NCBI RefSeq assembly: GCF_020085105.1
Contig: NC_058045.1
Coordinates: 7,950,333-8,014,332, forward strand
DNA from: Siniperca chuatsi
Taxonomy: Eukaryota > Chordata > Actinopteri > Centrarchiformes > Sinipercidae
Direction: 5' to 3'
DNA: 64,000 nt
Position numbers and translations under genes: made by a program. Below, in pieces: positions 13,501 through 24,105 of this stretch (its first letter is position 1; each line of letters opens with the position of its first letter). Under the pieces are notes generated by a model that saw nothing but the letters and a program-made list of their open reading frames with translations, searched no databases and was not told the DNA's origin.

Positions 13501-13780
13501 ATATAACAGACAAACCTAATTTCTGTCAATTCCTGATCTAAACCAGCTGGTTAAGTTTAAGTCATTGTTAATGAGCCACACACCTTGTCATGACATCAAA
13601 TGATGTATGGAAACCAGCACAACGTTAGCAGTCATTAGTGCCAGTAATTATCTGCTCAGCTCTGATTACAAATCTCAAATTCTTCCACGAGTCACTCTAA
13701 ATACAGAAAAATAACATCCTTCTTCATCTGCATTAACTAAATTATAAGATAGCATCACACATTATCATCGTCCAACTTAC

Positions 13781-13848
13781 CAGGCTGACACACCAAAGTG
13801 ACTGTTCTTGCTGGAAATCAGCAGAGGGAGAGCAACCAGAGTTTTATA
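13781..13848 (-). promoter_or_regulatory. Candidate TATA promoter and leader exon, possibly cald1
   Basis: On the minus strand TATAAAA at 13848-13842 is followed about 60 nt later by a strong donor (CAGCCTG then gtaagt, exon end 13781). Transcription starting about 30 nt after the TATA box would give a short non-coding leader exon of about 35 nt. Its orientation and place upstream of the caldesmon first coding exon suggest a cald1 promoter. There is no coding evidence, so this is inference from signals alone. Confidence 0.35.
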
Positions 13849-16260
13849 ATTACAGCATGCAGTGTACAGCCCCGCCTGCTCAAGCTGCAGCTCAGTGATG
13901 TTCACACAGGGCTGATGTGTGTGTGTGCATGTACAAAGTTTAACTTTAGGGATGTATCTAAATTGTAATGCCATTGATTCCTTTAGTTTATACACTGTTA
14001 ATTATTTCTGAGATTAATTAACTCTTGGTAATATCAATCTAATGTCGGTTCTATTAGGATAAACTCTTTCTGAGATAATTATAAACTTTGTGTGTCAGGT
14101 TGGTTTCTTTTCTACATGATTTCGCACCACAAAATCGCTGTATAAAGAGTTTTCTGAATGATTAAAAAAATGTCCTAAAAATATATTTTTTGTATCATTT
14201 TCAAAGTAATTCATGACGCAGCTTAGGTCCTTCTACACTCATTCCCTTGCTGGTGTGAATGCAGGTTTGGTAAGAAATGACTGAAATTATATGCCTGTAT
14301 GATGCACCTCTGCAATACAAAATGTGTTGCCTTGATGGCTACATGCAAACACTGTGGTCCATACAGTATAATGTCTATCAAGATACATGGTATCATTGTT
14401 GCCACATAGATGGGAATAAGAATCATGTTGATCATCGTATCCATTTAAAAGCATTTCCACCCAGTTAGGGTGGTTCTCCCCGGCTCAGCCCCACTGGTTT
14501 GGCCAAATTACAGAAATGGTTGAGAAATGAGGAGCCACTCCTCTGGATCCATCTGTGGTAGCCAAACAGACTCAGTTGCTTATTGTTTTCAGTGGGCTCA
14601 AGGCGACCAGAATCCAAATTGCAGGCATATCTGTACTTCCCAAACAGCATTGTTGTTTTGTTTTCTGATTTGTTTCTATTGCTCCATCACAAAATTTACA
14701 ACTTTGTCAGTGTGACATCTGACAAGCCTTCCTGTTGCAAAATGATCTGAATGAACTATCTGATAAAAATTAAGCTTTAAATGTACACAGAACACAGAAA
14801 AAAAAATCTTTTAGAACATTTTAATTCCCTTTTATTTCACCATGCACTCTCATATGGTAGGGTGAGAACAGCAGGGAAGACATTAAATCATCTGACATGA
14901 AATTACAAATATATCATTGTGTTCTACTCTTTAGTATCTACAAGTGCATGTTCTTAACTTATCTCTTTCCCCCTGTTGACCTAACAAACCAGTGTAAAAA
15001 ATAACAGTGGCAGAGAAACAACAAACTAAGAAAACAGGAGACACAAATGATGCTCAGTGCTGTACATCGACAAATAAGAGACACAATACAACATACAATG
15101 AAGTAGCAACCGAAGTAGAAACACAAGATGACAATTAAGGTAGTGCTGCTATAAGACATAATGTGCAGACTCAAGAGTGGCTTTTCACATGTTATTAACA
15201 TTATATAAGCAACATGAAATTGCACATGTGTGATAATAATTTAGATTTTAAAATGAAAACCAAAATAGTGCTTGTATTTTACAATTCAACGCTATTTTTT
15301 CCCCCATATTTATCCAAAATAATGAATATTTACCATTCACAGTTGTTGCATTTAACAAAGAAATATCCTCATAATATCCCCTAAGAAGTGCAAAGTATAA
15401 ACCAGTTATCACACCAAACAGGCATGTTTGTTAGCCACAGCTTTTTAAACTCAGCCTATTTTGTGTCAGAGTTAATGCACTGCATAAACCTCATAGAAAA
15501 ACAACTTCAGCAGTCTTACTTATTTAAAAGTATGAGTAACTCATATGCGTGGGACAGTAGAGGTTTTCAGTGGTTTTGCATATTTACAGCATTTCTGTGG
15601 CTCACAATTACCCCGTTCTTGGAATGAACAGCCTGGCTATCAATTTCTATGAGGTAAGATTTGCTATAATTCTTAAATAAAATCACCACAAGACCTGTTT
15701 GATGCTCTACTTAAAATAAGCTTTTAAAAAGTAGCTGAGCACTGTGTTAATACTGAAGGCACATGTTTAAATACAAGGGAATATTCCTAAAGCTTATCAA
15801 TGTAACAGAAAAGCATCTTCTAGAAAGGAGATTTCTTCTCTCTGGATATTTCAAGATTTGTAAGGTAGAGTCAATGAGTAAAAATAATTAACCACTTTAG
15901 GGTCACCATACAGGCATAAGTAGGGACAATTAGCTTAAACATCACATACAAACCAAACACTTCCAAAGTGCTTACACATAATACAACTCAACACAGTGCT
16001 GAAACATTTACAGTACTTTCTCCTGCCCCTGTCGGACCAGTCGTACCAGTCTGACCTGTGACACACACATGTATCCAGGTCAGGCTACTATTACACATAC
16101 AGCAACTTCACACCTATCCTTTAAATCGTTTTGATGTTATATAATGAGTTATTTGACTCTTTTCAAGAGTTTTAACTGTATCTAATAAAAGTGCAGCGCA
16201 CAAGCAACCAGAACAGAGCTATGTTAAGTCTTACAGGGTCTTACAGGCAGTTTAGTGCAT
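13849..16260 (-). other. bpgm 3' flank and probable long 3' UTR
   Basis: No coding exon was recognised. The bpgm stop codon is at 16263-16261, so the higher end is probably its 3' UTR. A minus-strand AATAAA (TTTATT on the plus strand near 14831-14836) could end it, giving a UTR of about 1.4 kb. The rest is intergenic towards cald1. The small open frames here look random. Confidence 0.4.
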
Positions 16261-17460
16261 TCAAGTTGATGGTTTGGCTTTTCCCTGGTCCTCCACCTTT
16301 TTAATTGCTGCCTGAATCTTCACCTGGTCTCCCAAGAGCTGTCGAGGTTTCACAGGCTTGAGGTTTTCATCCAGCTCAAGCAGCACTGGTATTCCTGTAG
16401 GTAAAGTCACGCTGGCAATATCCTCATCCGATATACCTGTCGAAATAAGGACAGTAATATTAAGATCACACTTGATGACAGGCTTGATGACAATAACACA
16501 ACTCCCTACTGTATGTATATATTTTGTGCTGCATAATATTAAGTAACAGTCGATATGTGTTAAGTTACTGAGTGCCCCATGGCACATGGAGCCTCTAAAG
16601 CTTATGAGTGTGATGAAAGGTCAGCGTGGACTTCATAGGCACAGCCAAATGTAACATAAACTCACTGGCCTTTTTGCACAAGTTCAACCTTCCATTTCTG
16701 GAACTGAAATGTCTTTCTCAATTCAGTGACTCTAACGACTAGAAACAGCAGCCTGTAGTCCAGAAACTGTTGCTGAATTCAACTGAATGCATTCACCGCA
16801 CAAAGACAAAAGTTGAGGGAACACTGTTTATAATAGCTTGGGTCAGTTCAGTAGCATACCTTCCAGGTGTTTCAGCAGAGCCCTGCAGCTGTTTCCATGA
16901 GCAGAGATGAGCACAGTCCTGCCTTTCCTTATCTCTGGCACCACAGTGCTGTCCCAGTATGGCAGCAGCCTGTCCAACACCTCCTTCAGGCTCTCTGCTC
17001 GGGGAAGGTTCTCCTTTGGCACGTCACAAGTGGTGTATCTGCGATCATTGTAGATTTCCAGGAAGTAAGGGTGGGATTCATCAATCGGAGGTGGAGTGAT
17101 GTCATAGCTCCTTCTCCACAACTTCACCTTTTCCTCTCCATGTTGTAGAGCCATCTCTGCCCGGTTCAGGCCAATCAGGGAACCATAGTGGCGCTCGTTC
17201 AGTCTCCACGACTTGACCACGGGGACCCACTCCTGACCCATAGCCTCCAGCACCAGCCATGCTGTCTGGATGGAGCGGCTGAGTATGGAGGTGAATACTA
17301 AGTCAAACTTGTAGCCCTGCTCCTTCAGCAGCCTACCACAGTCCTGAGCCTCCTTCACCCCATCCTCGCTCAGCTTCTGGTCGACCCAGCTGCAGAAACG
17401 GTTCTCTTTGTTCCAGGCCCCCTCCCCATGCCTCAGCAGAAAGAGTTTGTACTTGGACAT
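16261..17460 (-). CDS. bpgm: Bisphosphoglycerate mutase
   Basis: BPGM makes and breaks 2,3-bisphosphoglycerate, the haemoglobin effector, and has mutase activity, in the cytosol. The canonical coding part is two exons: 17460-16860 (601 nt) and 16436-16261 (176 nt, stop TGA), joined in phase at a Gly codon, giving 258 residues against 259 in human. The protein starts [20 protein letters not shown]. His11 of RHGE is the phosphorylated residue. Gly14 (RHGEG) is the BPGM-type residue where glycolytic PGAMs have Ser. RLNERHYG and the second catalytic His in [17 protein letters not shown] are present. The C-terminus reads [11 protein letters not shown], as in mammals. The exon that holds the start begins at 17482 after a good acceptor. 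Two upstream exons remain in frame and could extend the N-terminus; see the next entry. Confidence 0.97.
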
Positions 17461-18111
17461 CCGAAGCACCAGCAGCAGAAACCTGCACACATTCAGCAGA
17501 AATTAACAAATAAGTTATGCAGTTAGTGCATACAGAAGTGAAAATACTACACACATTCAAACAGAATACCACTCATATCCAGCTTGCAATGTAAAGCCTC
17601 ACTTGGTCACAAGTCTGTGTATCTGATCTGAGTTCAGGCGCAGGTACTTCTTGGAGGCAGTGCCAGCAAAAGGGTAGAGGTTGTCTTAAAAAAGAGACAG
17701 GCTAGAGGCAGACAGCTGCAGCAGTCACCCTTATTAACTAGCGTTATTCAGAGGCTGGACAAAAAATAATGATTGATAACGTTAGCTAACTGCTATTATG
17801 CAAATATTTCACTGGATGCTTCTGCAAAGCTTATTAGCAAGCCTGGAAGGATGGATGGACGTGTTGCTATGTAAATGACCGTTAGTACAGCGTATATTAT
17901 GGCCGCCCAGACCGAGGTAAAGGACCAACGTATAAAAAACAGAACTACAGGGATGTGGCAACCTCATCCCAAAATGATCAGAATATTGAGAAAATGTCGT
18001 CTTACCCTGTGTGGGTTTTAAATCCGGCTTAAATGTAGCTAGTACAGTCGAAAGTGTTGGCAGGCCATGTACATGTACAGCAGTGTTCCCGTGAACGTTG
18101 ATGATTGACAT
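17461..18111 (-). CDS. bpgm: In-frame upstream exons of bpgm (possible N-terminal extension)
   Basis: Two exons upstream of the usual start keep one open frame into bpgm. Exon 18111-18006 starts [17 protein letters not shown] and ends CAG G before gtaaga. Exon 17684-17603 reads [20 protein letters not shown] then QIHRLVTK and ends before gtgagg. The third piece, 17482-17461, encodes FLLLVLR directly before the canonical Met. Phases (1, then 2) fit exactly, giving 70 extra codons without a stop. The second exon has strongly gene-like codon choice (many C- and G-ending codons). It may be a longer isoform, a leader with an accidental open frame, or part of an upstream gene spliced in. The segment is not recognisably a targeting peptide: it has few basic residues. 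Confidence 0.45.
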
Positions 18112-19832
18112 TGCGTTCCTCCAATCGGAATGGCGGGTATCACATGTGGGCGGTGCCTTTGTCAAATGTTATGCCCACATTAGGAGTTGTAGTAACGGCC
18201 AGGCACGTTCGCCGTGGAGGAAGAAGAAGGGGAGTAACCGTTGGGAATCTATTGGAGAGGTAACGTTATGGCTAGCTGACTGTTGATGTTGTGTTGAAAC
18301 GGCTTTGTGGTTTTACAGTTTGGAAAGGATGCATGCTGTTTGTAAGAGAAGGACAGCAGATTTAGAGGCAGAGGGAAGGGACAGTTTATGTAAGCCTGTA
18401 ACGTATTCCCGCCTAAAATGATGCAGGTGTTAATAAAAAATATTGGGGAGAATGTAAATATGACTAAGCTAACGTTAAATCAAACCTATTAGTGTTTTAA
18501 TGAACAAAACTAATCTTTTTACCACTAGCTTGGGTACTGCCACATTGTTGTTCCCTCCAACATAATGTACAGTAAAGCTACTTAAGGAAGTTAACAGTTT
18601 TTGAATGTTTCATTTAAGTCAGGTTTCATTGTTTAAACCTGGCTTCAACACATTTAACTGCTACATCATTTCACATACACACACTTCCCTTTGTCACGTA
18701 AAGTGAGACATTGATTTACATTCATTCCCTTGAGATTTAATCCACCTCCAACCCTTGACCAAAAATCAAGTCTCAACCCAAAAGTTCAACAGTTTACCTT
18801 GTGGGCAATAGCTTTTTGACCTCAACGGCAGGTGAGTTCCTGTACTCTAAACCATTTTTTATTTCATATAGCATAGGGGTGAGCAGATGTATGCTGCTAA
18901 AATCGTAAAATATCCAATATTATTATAAAACAGTCCTTATATTTGATTTCTAACATTTGCCCACAATTATCTGATACACCATGAGATGTTAAAAGGAGAG
19001 CTACCACGGCACAAATGGTATGGCAAAATCTCTGACAGTAGACACATTTATGACGATATATACCATCAGACCATGTATACCGTGATTCATACAAGTATAC
19101 AAATACTTAAATAGTGCTGTAAGGAGAGCAACAGCATTCAGCAGTGATGACACAGAGGACCATTCTTCTCTGAGCAATATCATTTACATTTTATTGTTTG
19201 ATATACAATTCATAACACTGCCTCTTCTCATCATAATGTCTAATGCCACTTTAATTTTCAAGGATCCTTATGAGACTCCATGAACATTTATTCTCTGAAA
19301 ATACAAGAATACACGGAAATGTTGTTCTCCATGTTTTATGTTGTCATCCAAAGGCAATAATTCAAAAGACGCTTTTGTAGGCAATATGGGCAAAGTATAA
19401 ATTGGACAAATTCAGATTCATAATTGCAGACAAATATGCCCATCTGCATTTTCTCTGATTCTTGCCTGTTTATTGTCAAAAAGTAAGCCAGTAACATTAC
19501 TACAGGTGACCTGAACAGCCAATAGTGGTGCCGTGTTCATTAATTCATATAGATGATAAAAACTACAAAAGCAATACAGTGCTCTAATAAATTAAATACA
19601 TATGTTTTTCGTAATACCTCATATATAATGTCAAAAACTGTATGTATTATATGAATTATCATACAGTTAAATTGCCATTTACACATACACTTGAAACATG
19701 AACTGTGCCAGAACGTACTTGTTAACCTGGTCTTCATTTTCACTGTTATAAAGTGATTAACAGTCACATGATCCACTGGTTCCACCAGTTTTAGAGCAGC
19801 AAACACCTTCACAAAGAAATTCACCACAAAAT
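18112..19832. other. bpgm upstream region and 3' flank of troponin I copy A
   Basis: The region just above bpgm (18112-18260) is GC-richer and contains a plus-strand donor-like GAGAG|gtaacg near 18260, so a divergent transcript from a shared promoter is possible but not shown. From about 19.2 to 19.83 kb the sequence is probably the 3' UTR of troponin I copy A. No coding exon was recognised. Confidence 0.35.
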
Positions 19833-22313
19833 CTACTGCCCCGCATTAAACAGCTTCTTTCTGCCCTCCATACCAGACATGGCATCCACGTTCTTACGCC
19901 AGTCAGTCACTTCCTCTTTCTGTGGGGTGAAAAGATTAAAATGCAAGTATTTGTAGCCATTTTGTACATCTGCACTAAACATCACTGACTCACAGATACT
20001 GTACAACTGCATTCTTGAAACCCTTCTCAGGTCAGTCTAGTTCCTTTAAAAGCATTTTAGCAGTTCAGGTTTCACATCAGGGTTTCATTTTAGGCATCAT
20101 GTGAAGCTGCTTTAATTAACCTGCCATCTTTCACATCCATATATGTAAGAAATTTGTAGCTTTAGCATTAGTGTTAATATCCTGGATTCATGCTACTGCT
20201 AACTCTAAGCTTCCTTACCAAAACAGTACAGACTGTTTTTTTTAATATGTTTTTAATTGTTTTATCATTCATTTGCTGTGTTTAATACATGTACCCAGGA
20301 CTCCCAGGAAAGCAGCACTGATAAAGAGTGGACTATCCTCAGTGATTGAATGAATGAATTGAAGGGACACCACATAATATTTTGCAATACATTGAAGTTA
20401 AAGCCAGCAGCCCTTACCTTCTCCTCCTCTTTCTTCACAGTCTTGAGGTTGGCCTTGAAGTCCACAGACTCTTTGACCTTAGAGCCCAGCAGAGCTCCCA
20501 ACATGGCGTCAGCAGACACCCTCACCCTCCTCAGGTTTGGTCTCTTCATCTTGCCCTTCAACTCAAAGATCTTCTGAGACAGGTCCTGTATCTTTTTCAA
20601 CACAAATGACAAACCCACCCTCAAAATTACCTTAAAACTATGCATCCCTTAACTTTGTAAGATGCTTAATTGGATGTGAAAATGGATAAAACTCAAACGG
20701 TTATTCACAAATACTACTTACCTCCTTATCATTTTTCATCACTTTAGAATTAATGTCATACCGCTCTTCATCAACCACATCAATTTTCTGGTGTAGCTCT
20801 TTGCAAAGATTCTGTGGGCAGAAACCTTTAGTGTATTAGTCTTTAGAGTTTTAAAATTTGTTTGAATGTAACTGGTCTGGACAACTTCTGTATGAGCAGT
20901 GATTTGATTATAAAATATACCATAATATTAATATAAATACATGCAACATTTGCTGTAGAATTAGTTTCATCTGCAGATTAATCCAAGGACTTTGCTTTTG
21001 ATCATTTTCATTGGAAGTATTTTCTAATGGTCCCTATTAAAATGACATTGAGGTCTGTGGATTATTCTGACTAACTGAGACATTGTTCTTGGCAAGCGGC
21101 TTTACTGTTGACGTTTTCAAATGTAATTTTTCAATGCTTTGATTTGATTTCACTTTATTATCAGAATATTTTCTGAAATTTGTCTTGCGTCCCAAGATGT
21201 ACACTGTTTCACATTTAACATTTAACCAAAATAACAAAACAAATACTACAAACGTATATAACATCAGACATTGCGAATACGTGCAATCAATTTAAATGCT
21301 CTCTTTTAGTGCTTAATCTGCACAGGAACACTGTGGCCTACTGAGAACCCAAACTCTGATTTAACAATTTGACAGACCAAAGAACAAAAGCAAAAGCGCC
21401 ACAAACTAAATTACATTCACCTTGATTGTATTTGGGTGGCAAGCAGAAGTCTCAGTGACAGATATCTCAAAACTTGTTCAAATAAAAACAAAACGAATTG
21501 CTTGCAGCTGGATATCACTAGGAGGTGGGGGAAAGTGATTTGGGTGAAGTGACACTTTTAAAGTGTTTAGGCAGTTATGTGATTTAATGTTGACTTTCTT
21601 TAGAGCCAAAAACCACAAAAACAAAACTCCTTATGTGGATTAAAATGCTTCAATGATAAATGTACCTGTAGATCCTGCAAAGACAGGCCTGACAGTAGGA
21701 GCTCTGGGACTCTCTCAGCGAGGGTTCTCTCTCGTTCATCTTTTCTGACTTGCTTTTCATACTCCAACATAGTCATGGCCTTCTTTAGCAGTTTGGTCTG
21801 GTGCACATACAAAATGACACCTCAGTCAACCAGACAAAATATGGTTTACAGCACTTAAAGAATGTAAATTCTTGAACAAGATTTTTTTTACAGCATTACT
21901 ATCCAAGACTAACACAAAAGTTACACATAATATACCTTCAAGAACAGTCTGCGAGATGCGGAGATCTTTGGCTTTGGTTTCTGGAAAAAAAGACGGTATA
22001 CATGTCCGATTTCTGGCAAAACATTTCAAATATACAACAGTGTTCAGTTCTCCGCAAGTTTTGCACATTAGTCATGTTATAATTCAACAAACACAAAAAA
22101 TGACAACATATACAATGCTGACTACAGCCTGAGTAGAATCTGTAACAGTAGAATCAGCTCACCAAAGACCTGTCCGGTGAGGAAGGCGGTGTCCATAATT
22201 CAAGAAGAGAAAGAAAAGGTGCAATTTGTTACATTTTTGGAATTTCATATACTAAAATTTGAGTTTTGGTTTGAAGAAAGTAAATGAGACATGGGTACTT
22301 ACACTTCAGACAT
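19833..22313 (-). CDS. tnni1-like: Troponin I, slow skeletal-type, tandem copy A
   Basis: Troponin I is the inhibitory subunit of the thin-filament troponin complex. Coding exons (minus): 22313-22303 (ATG TCT GAA GT), microexon 22169-22163 (GTCTTTG, 7 nt), 21980-21936, 21797-21666, 20811-20722, 20591-20418, 19919-19833 (stop TAG). Phases fit throughout: 546 nt, 181 residues. Parts in order: N-terminus without the cardiac extension; [15 protein letters not shown]; TnC/TnT-binding helix ending [29 protein letters not shown] coiled-coil arm; inhibitory peptide [18 protein letters not shown]; switch segment LGALLGSK; C-terminus [16 protein letters not shown]. The GLSL and VDEERYD phrases resemble slow TNNI1 more than fast TNNI2; it may correspond to the lineage some call tnni4 in zebrafish. 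A non-coding leader exon ends near 23.15 kb, below a TATA/MEF2-like promoter. Half of exon 6 is identical to copy C. Confidence 0.93.
22163..22169 (-). CDS. 7-nt microexon of troponin I copy A
   Basis: GTCTTTG is framed by an acceptor (ccggacag) and a donor (gtgagc). Joined to the GT left by the ATG exon, it adds Val-Ser-Leu and keeps exon 3 (KPKPK) in frame. Without it the ATG exon (11 nt) cannot be joined in frame to the next exon. Copies B, C and D have 4-nt exons at the same place. Confidence 0.75.
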
Positions 22314-23139
22314 GGTTACAGTTCTGTGTTTCTCCCCCTGTTAAATCAAAGTAAAAAAGAAAGGAAGAAGAAAATGATCAGTTTTTTACAGAAGAATACA
22401 CATACTGCGAACAAAAAAAAGCAAAATTAAGCAAAACTGGCCATCAGTTTTCATTACATATGATTTAGAAATCCTACCATAGGTTGCAGTTCCATAGCAG
22501 GGGACACAATCAATGTATGACATTGTCTAAAGGTCAAACCTATATGACTTAAAAAATACTCCCTAAAACCAAGCCAGAAATTGTTATAATTACCTGACAA
22601 GTAATCAATCAAGACCAGAGAGGGCAGGATTCATGTTGTTTTTTTATATACATTTTTTAGCAAAGATTTGTCAATTTCAGATCATTACATTGAAATGACT
22701 CTACAAAATATAAGCAATGGGAATATGTTGCAAAGAAGAAGAACACATAAATCAAATCCACACTGTGATGTGTTATTTATAACTTCTACTTGGACTTCTG
22801 TACAAGATCAGGGGAAGCCAGCTGATGTCAAACATGAACAAAAAAAACTCCCTGACTCACATGTAAGGAGATTCCTTTTTAAAATGAGCTGGCTTTCAGT
22901 TGATAACAGCAAATAACATTCAGTTGTAAGAAATTATACCTTTCATTAACATAGATGCTGTTTTAGCGGAAACAATTCACCCATAGTTTTTTAATACAGA
23001 TGAATTTGGAGTAGCATCAGTTTTCTCAATTTTTAGCAAAAGTATTGTAATAAAAAGCCTCCATCTGGTGTTTTATCTCTTCATGTTCTGTAATATTTTA
23101 AAATAAAACTCCTTACCTTATACAGAAGGTGACAAATAC

Positions 23140-23227
23140 TCACAGGCGTCTTTTTCTGAGATGAGAAGGGCAGAAAGAGGGTAGATATATAGATTCCAGC
23201 GCTCATGTGAGTGGCTCACTAAAATAG
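23140..23227 (-). promoter_or_regulatory. Promoter and leader exon of troponin I copy A
   Basis: On the plus-strand text, gtggctcaCTAAAATAGccc puts a perfect MEF2-type core (CTAAAATAG) at 23219-23227. A TATA-like ATATAT tract lies about 30 nt further in the transcription direction at about 23184-23192. A leader exon then ends at a gtgagt donor near 23150. The same arrangement recurs before copies B, C and D. Confidence 0.65.
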
Positions 23228-24105
23228 CCCCTCTGTCCGTCCTCACCATTCTTGTACTGCGTCTCACATCGCATAATTATGAGGTGTGAAAGTTCTTATT
23301 GGGACTGTCCACCTGTGATGCTTTCTTAGTGTAAGACGAGGAGACGGTGATGTTTGAAGGAGCTTTAATTCAATATTGTGTGTGTGAAATTAAAGTTGAT
23401 CCCACATACAATCCAAGTTGATCATTAGATCACACAGTGGAGGAAAACAATGGCAGGATTGTTATCTTTTTATTGAGAGAACATTGCTGGTTTCATGTTT
23501 GTATCAAGTACATAAACCAAATATGAAGATAACATACTCCCACTGCAATAACTTTAACAATCACTGCCATCATACTATTTAATTTTTAGCATTATATCTT
23601 TAATAGCCAATACATTCTGAAAGCCTGACAAAATAGATGGCAATTAATCACAGCAGATAAACACACTGGCAATTGTTAATTTACCAGGGACAAACAATAT
23701 TTCTCCACAGTCAACATACTATTCTGTAGGTCCACAAGTGTCTGAGTGTCCTCTGATGGTTTGAAAGAGTTATGCTGCCATCACAAGGCTGCTAACAGTC
23801 ACTGCATCACAAAGCAGCTAATGACACAAAACTGTTTCTAAAAATACTGATGTATATTGATTATCAGTATGATTTTAAGGCCAATTGAAGCCCACAGTCC
23901 TTCTTTGAATAAACAACACCTGTTCCTTTTCCTTTTTATTTTTATAAAATTAGAGCAAGACTATGCTGGTTTTGAGGGTGTTTGTTCTACCTGCAATTCA
24001 TAAATCACTTTAAGTAAGTAATGTTAAGAAGAAGAAGATCTCTTAAACAAAAGTAAAAAGTTTCCTTAGTTGCTGGAGGCATCAAAATGTCCATAAATAT
24101 AAAAT
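23228..24105. other. Intergenic, troponin I copies A to B
   Basis: Spacer between the copy A promoter and the copy B stop codon. The lower part is upstream DNA of copy A; the upper part is probably the copy B 3' UTR. No coding exon or clear mobile element was recognised. Confidence 0.4.

Larger units (their letters stand above)
2570..13780 (-). other. cald1: Probable cald1 5' intron, repeat-bearing, no other gene seen
   Basis: More than 11 kb without a supportable coding exon. If the candidate leader exon near 13.8 kb belongs to cald1, this is its first intron. It holds a foldback element with an inserted SINE (3535-4412), a dispersed repeat with an insertion (6340-6960), MITE copies (8767-8918, 10224-10500) and a perfect hairpin (8104-8146). 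The longest open frame (8094-8561, plus) has no recognisable motif and its codon use is not gene-like. Confidence 0.4.

Noticed and set aside
20350-20609. Plus-strand open frames over troponin I exon 6
   Set aside because: Shadows of the minus-strand exon; the same happens at 30845-31168 and 34573-34863.
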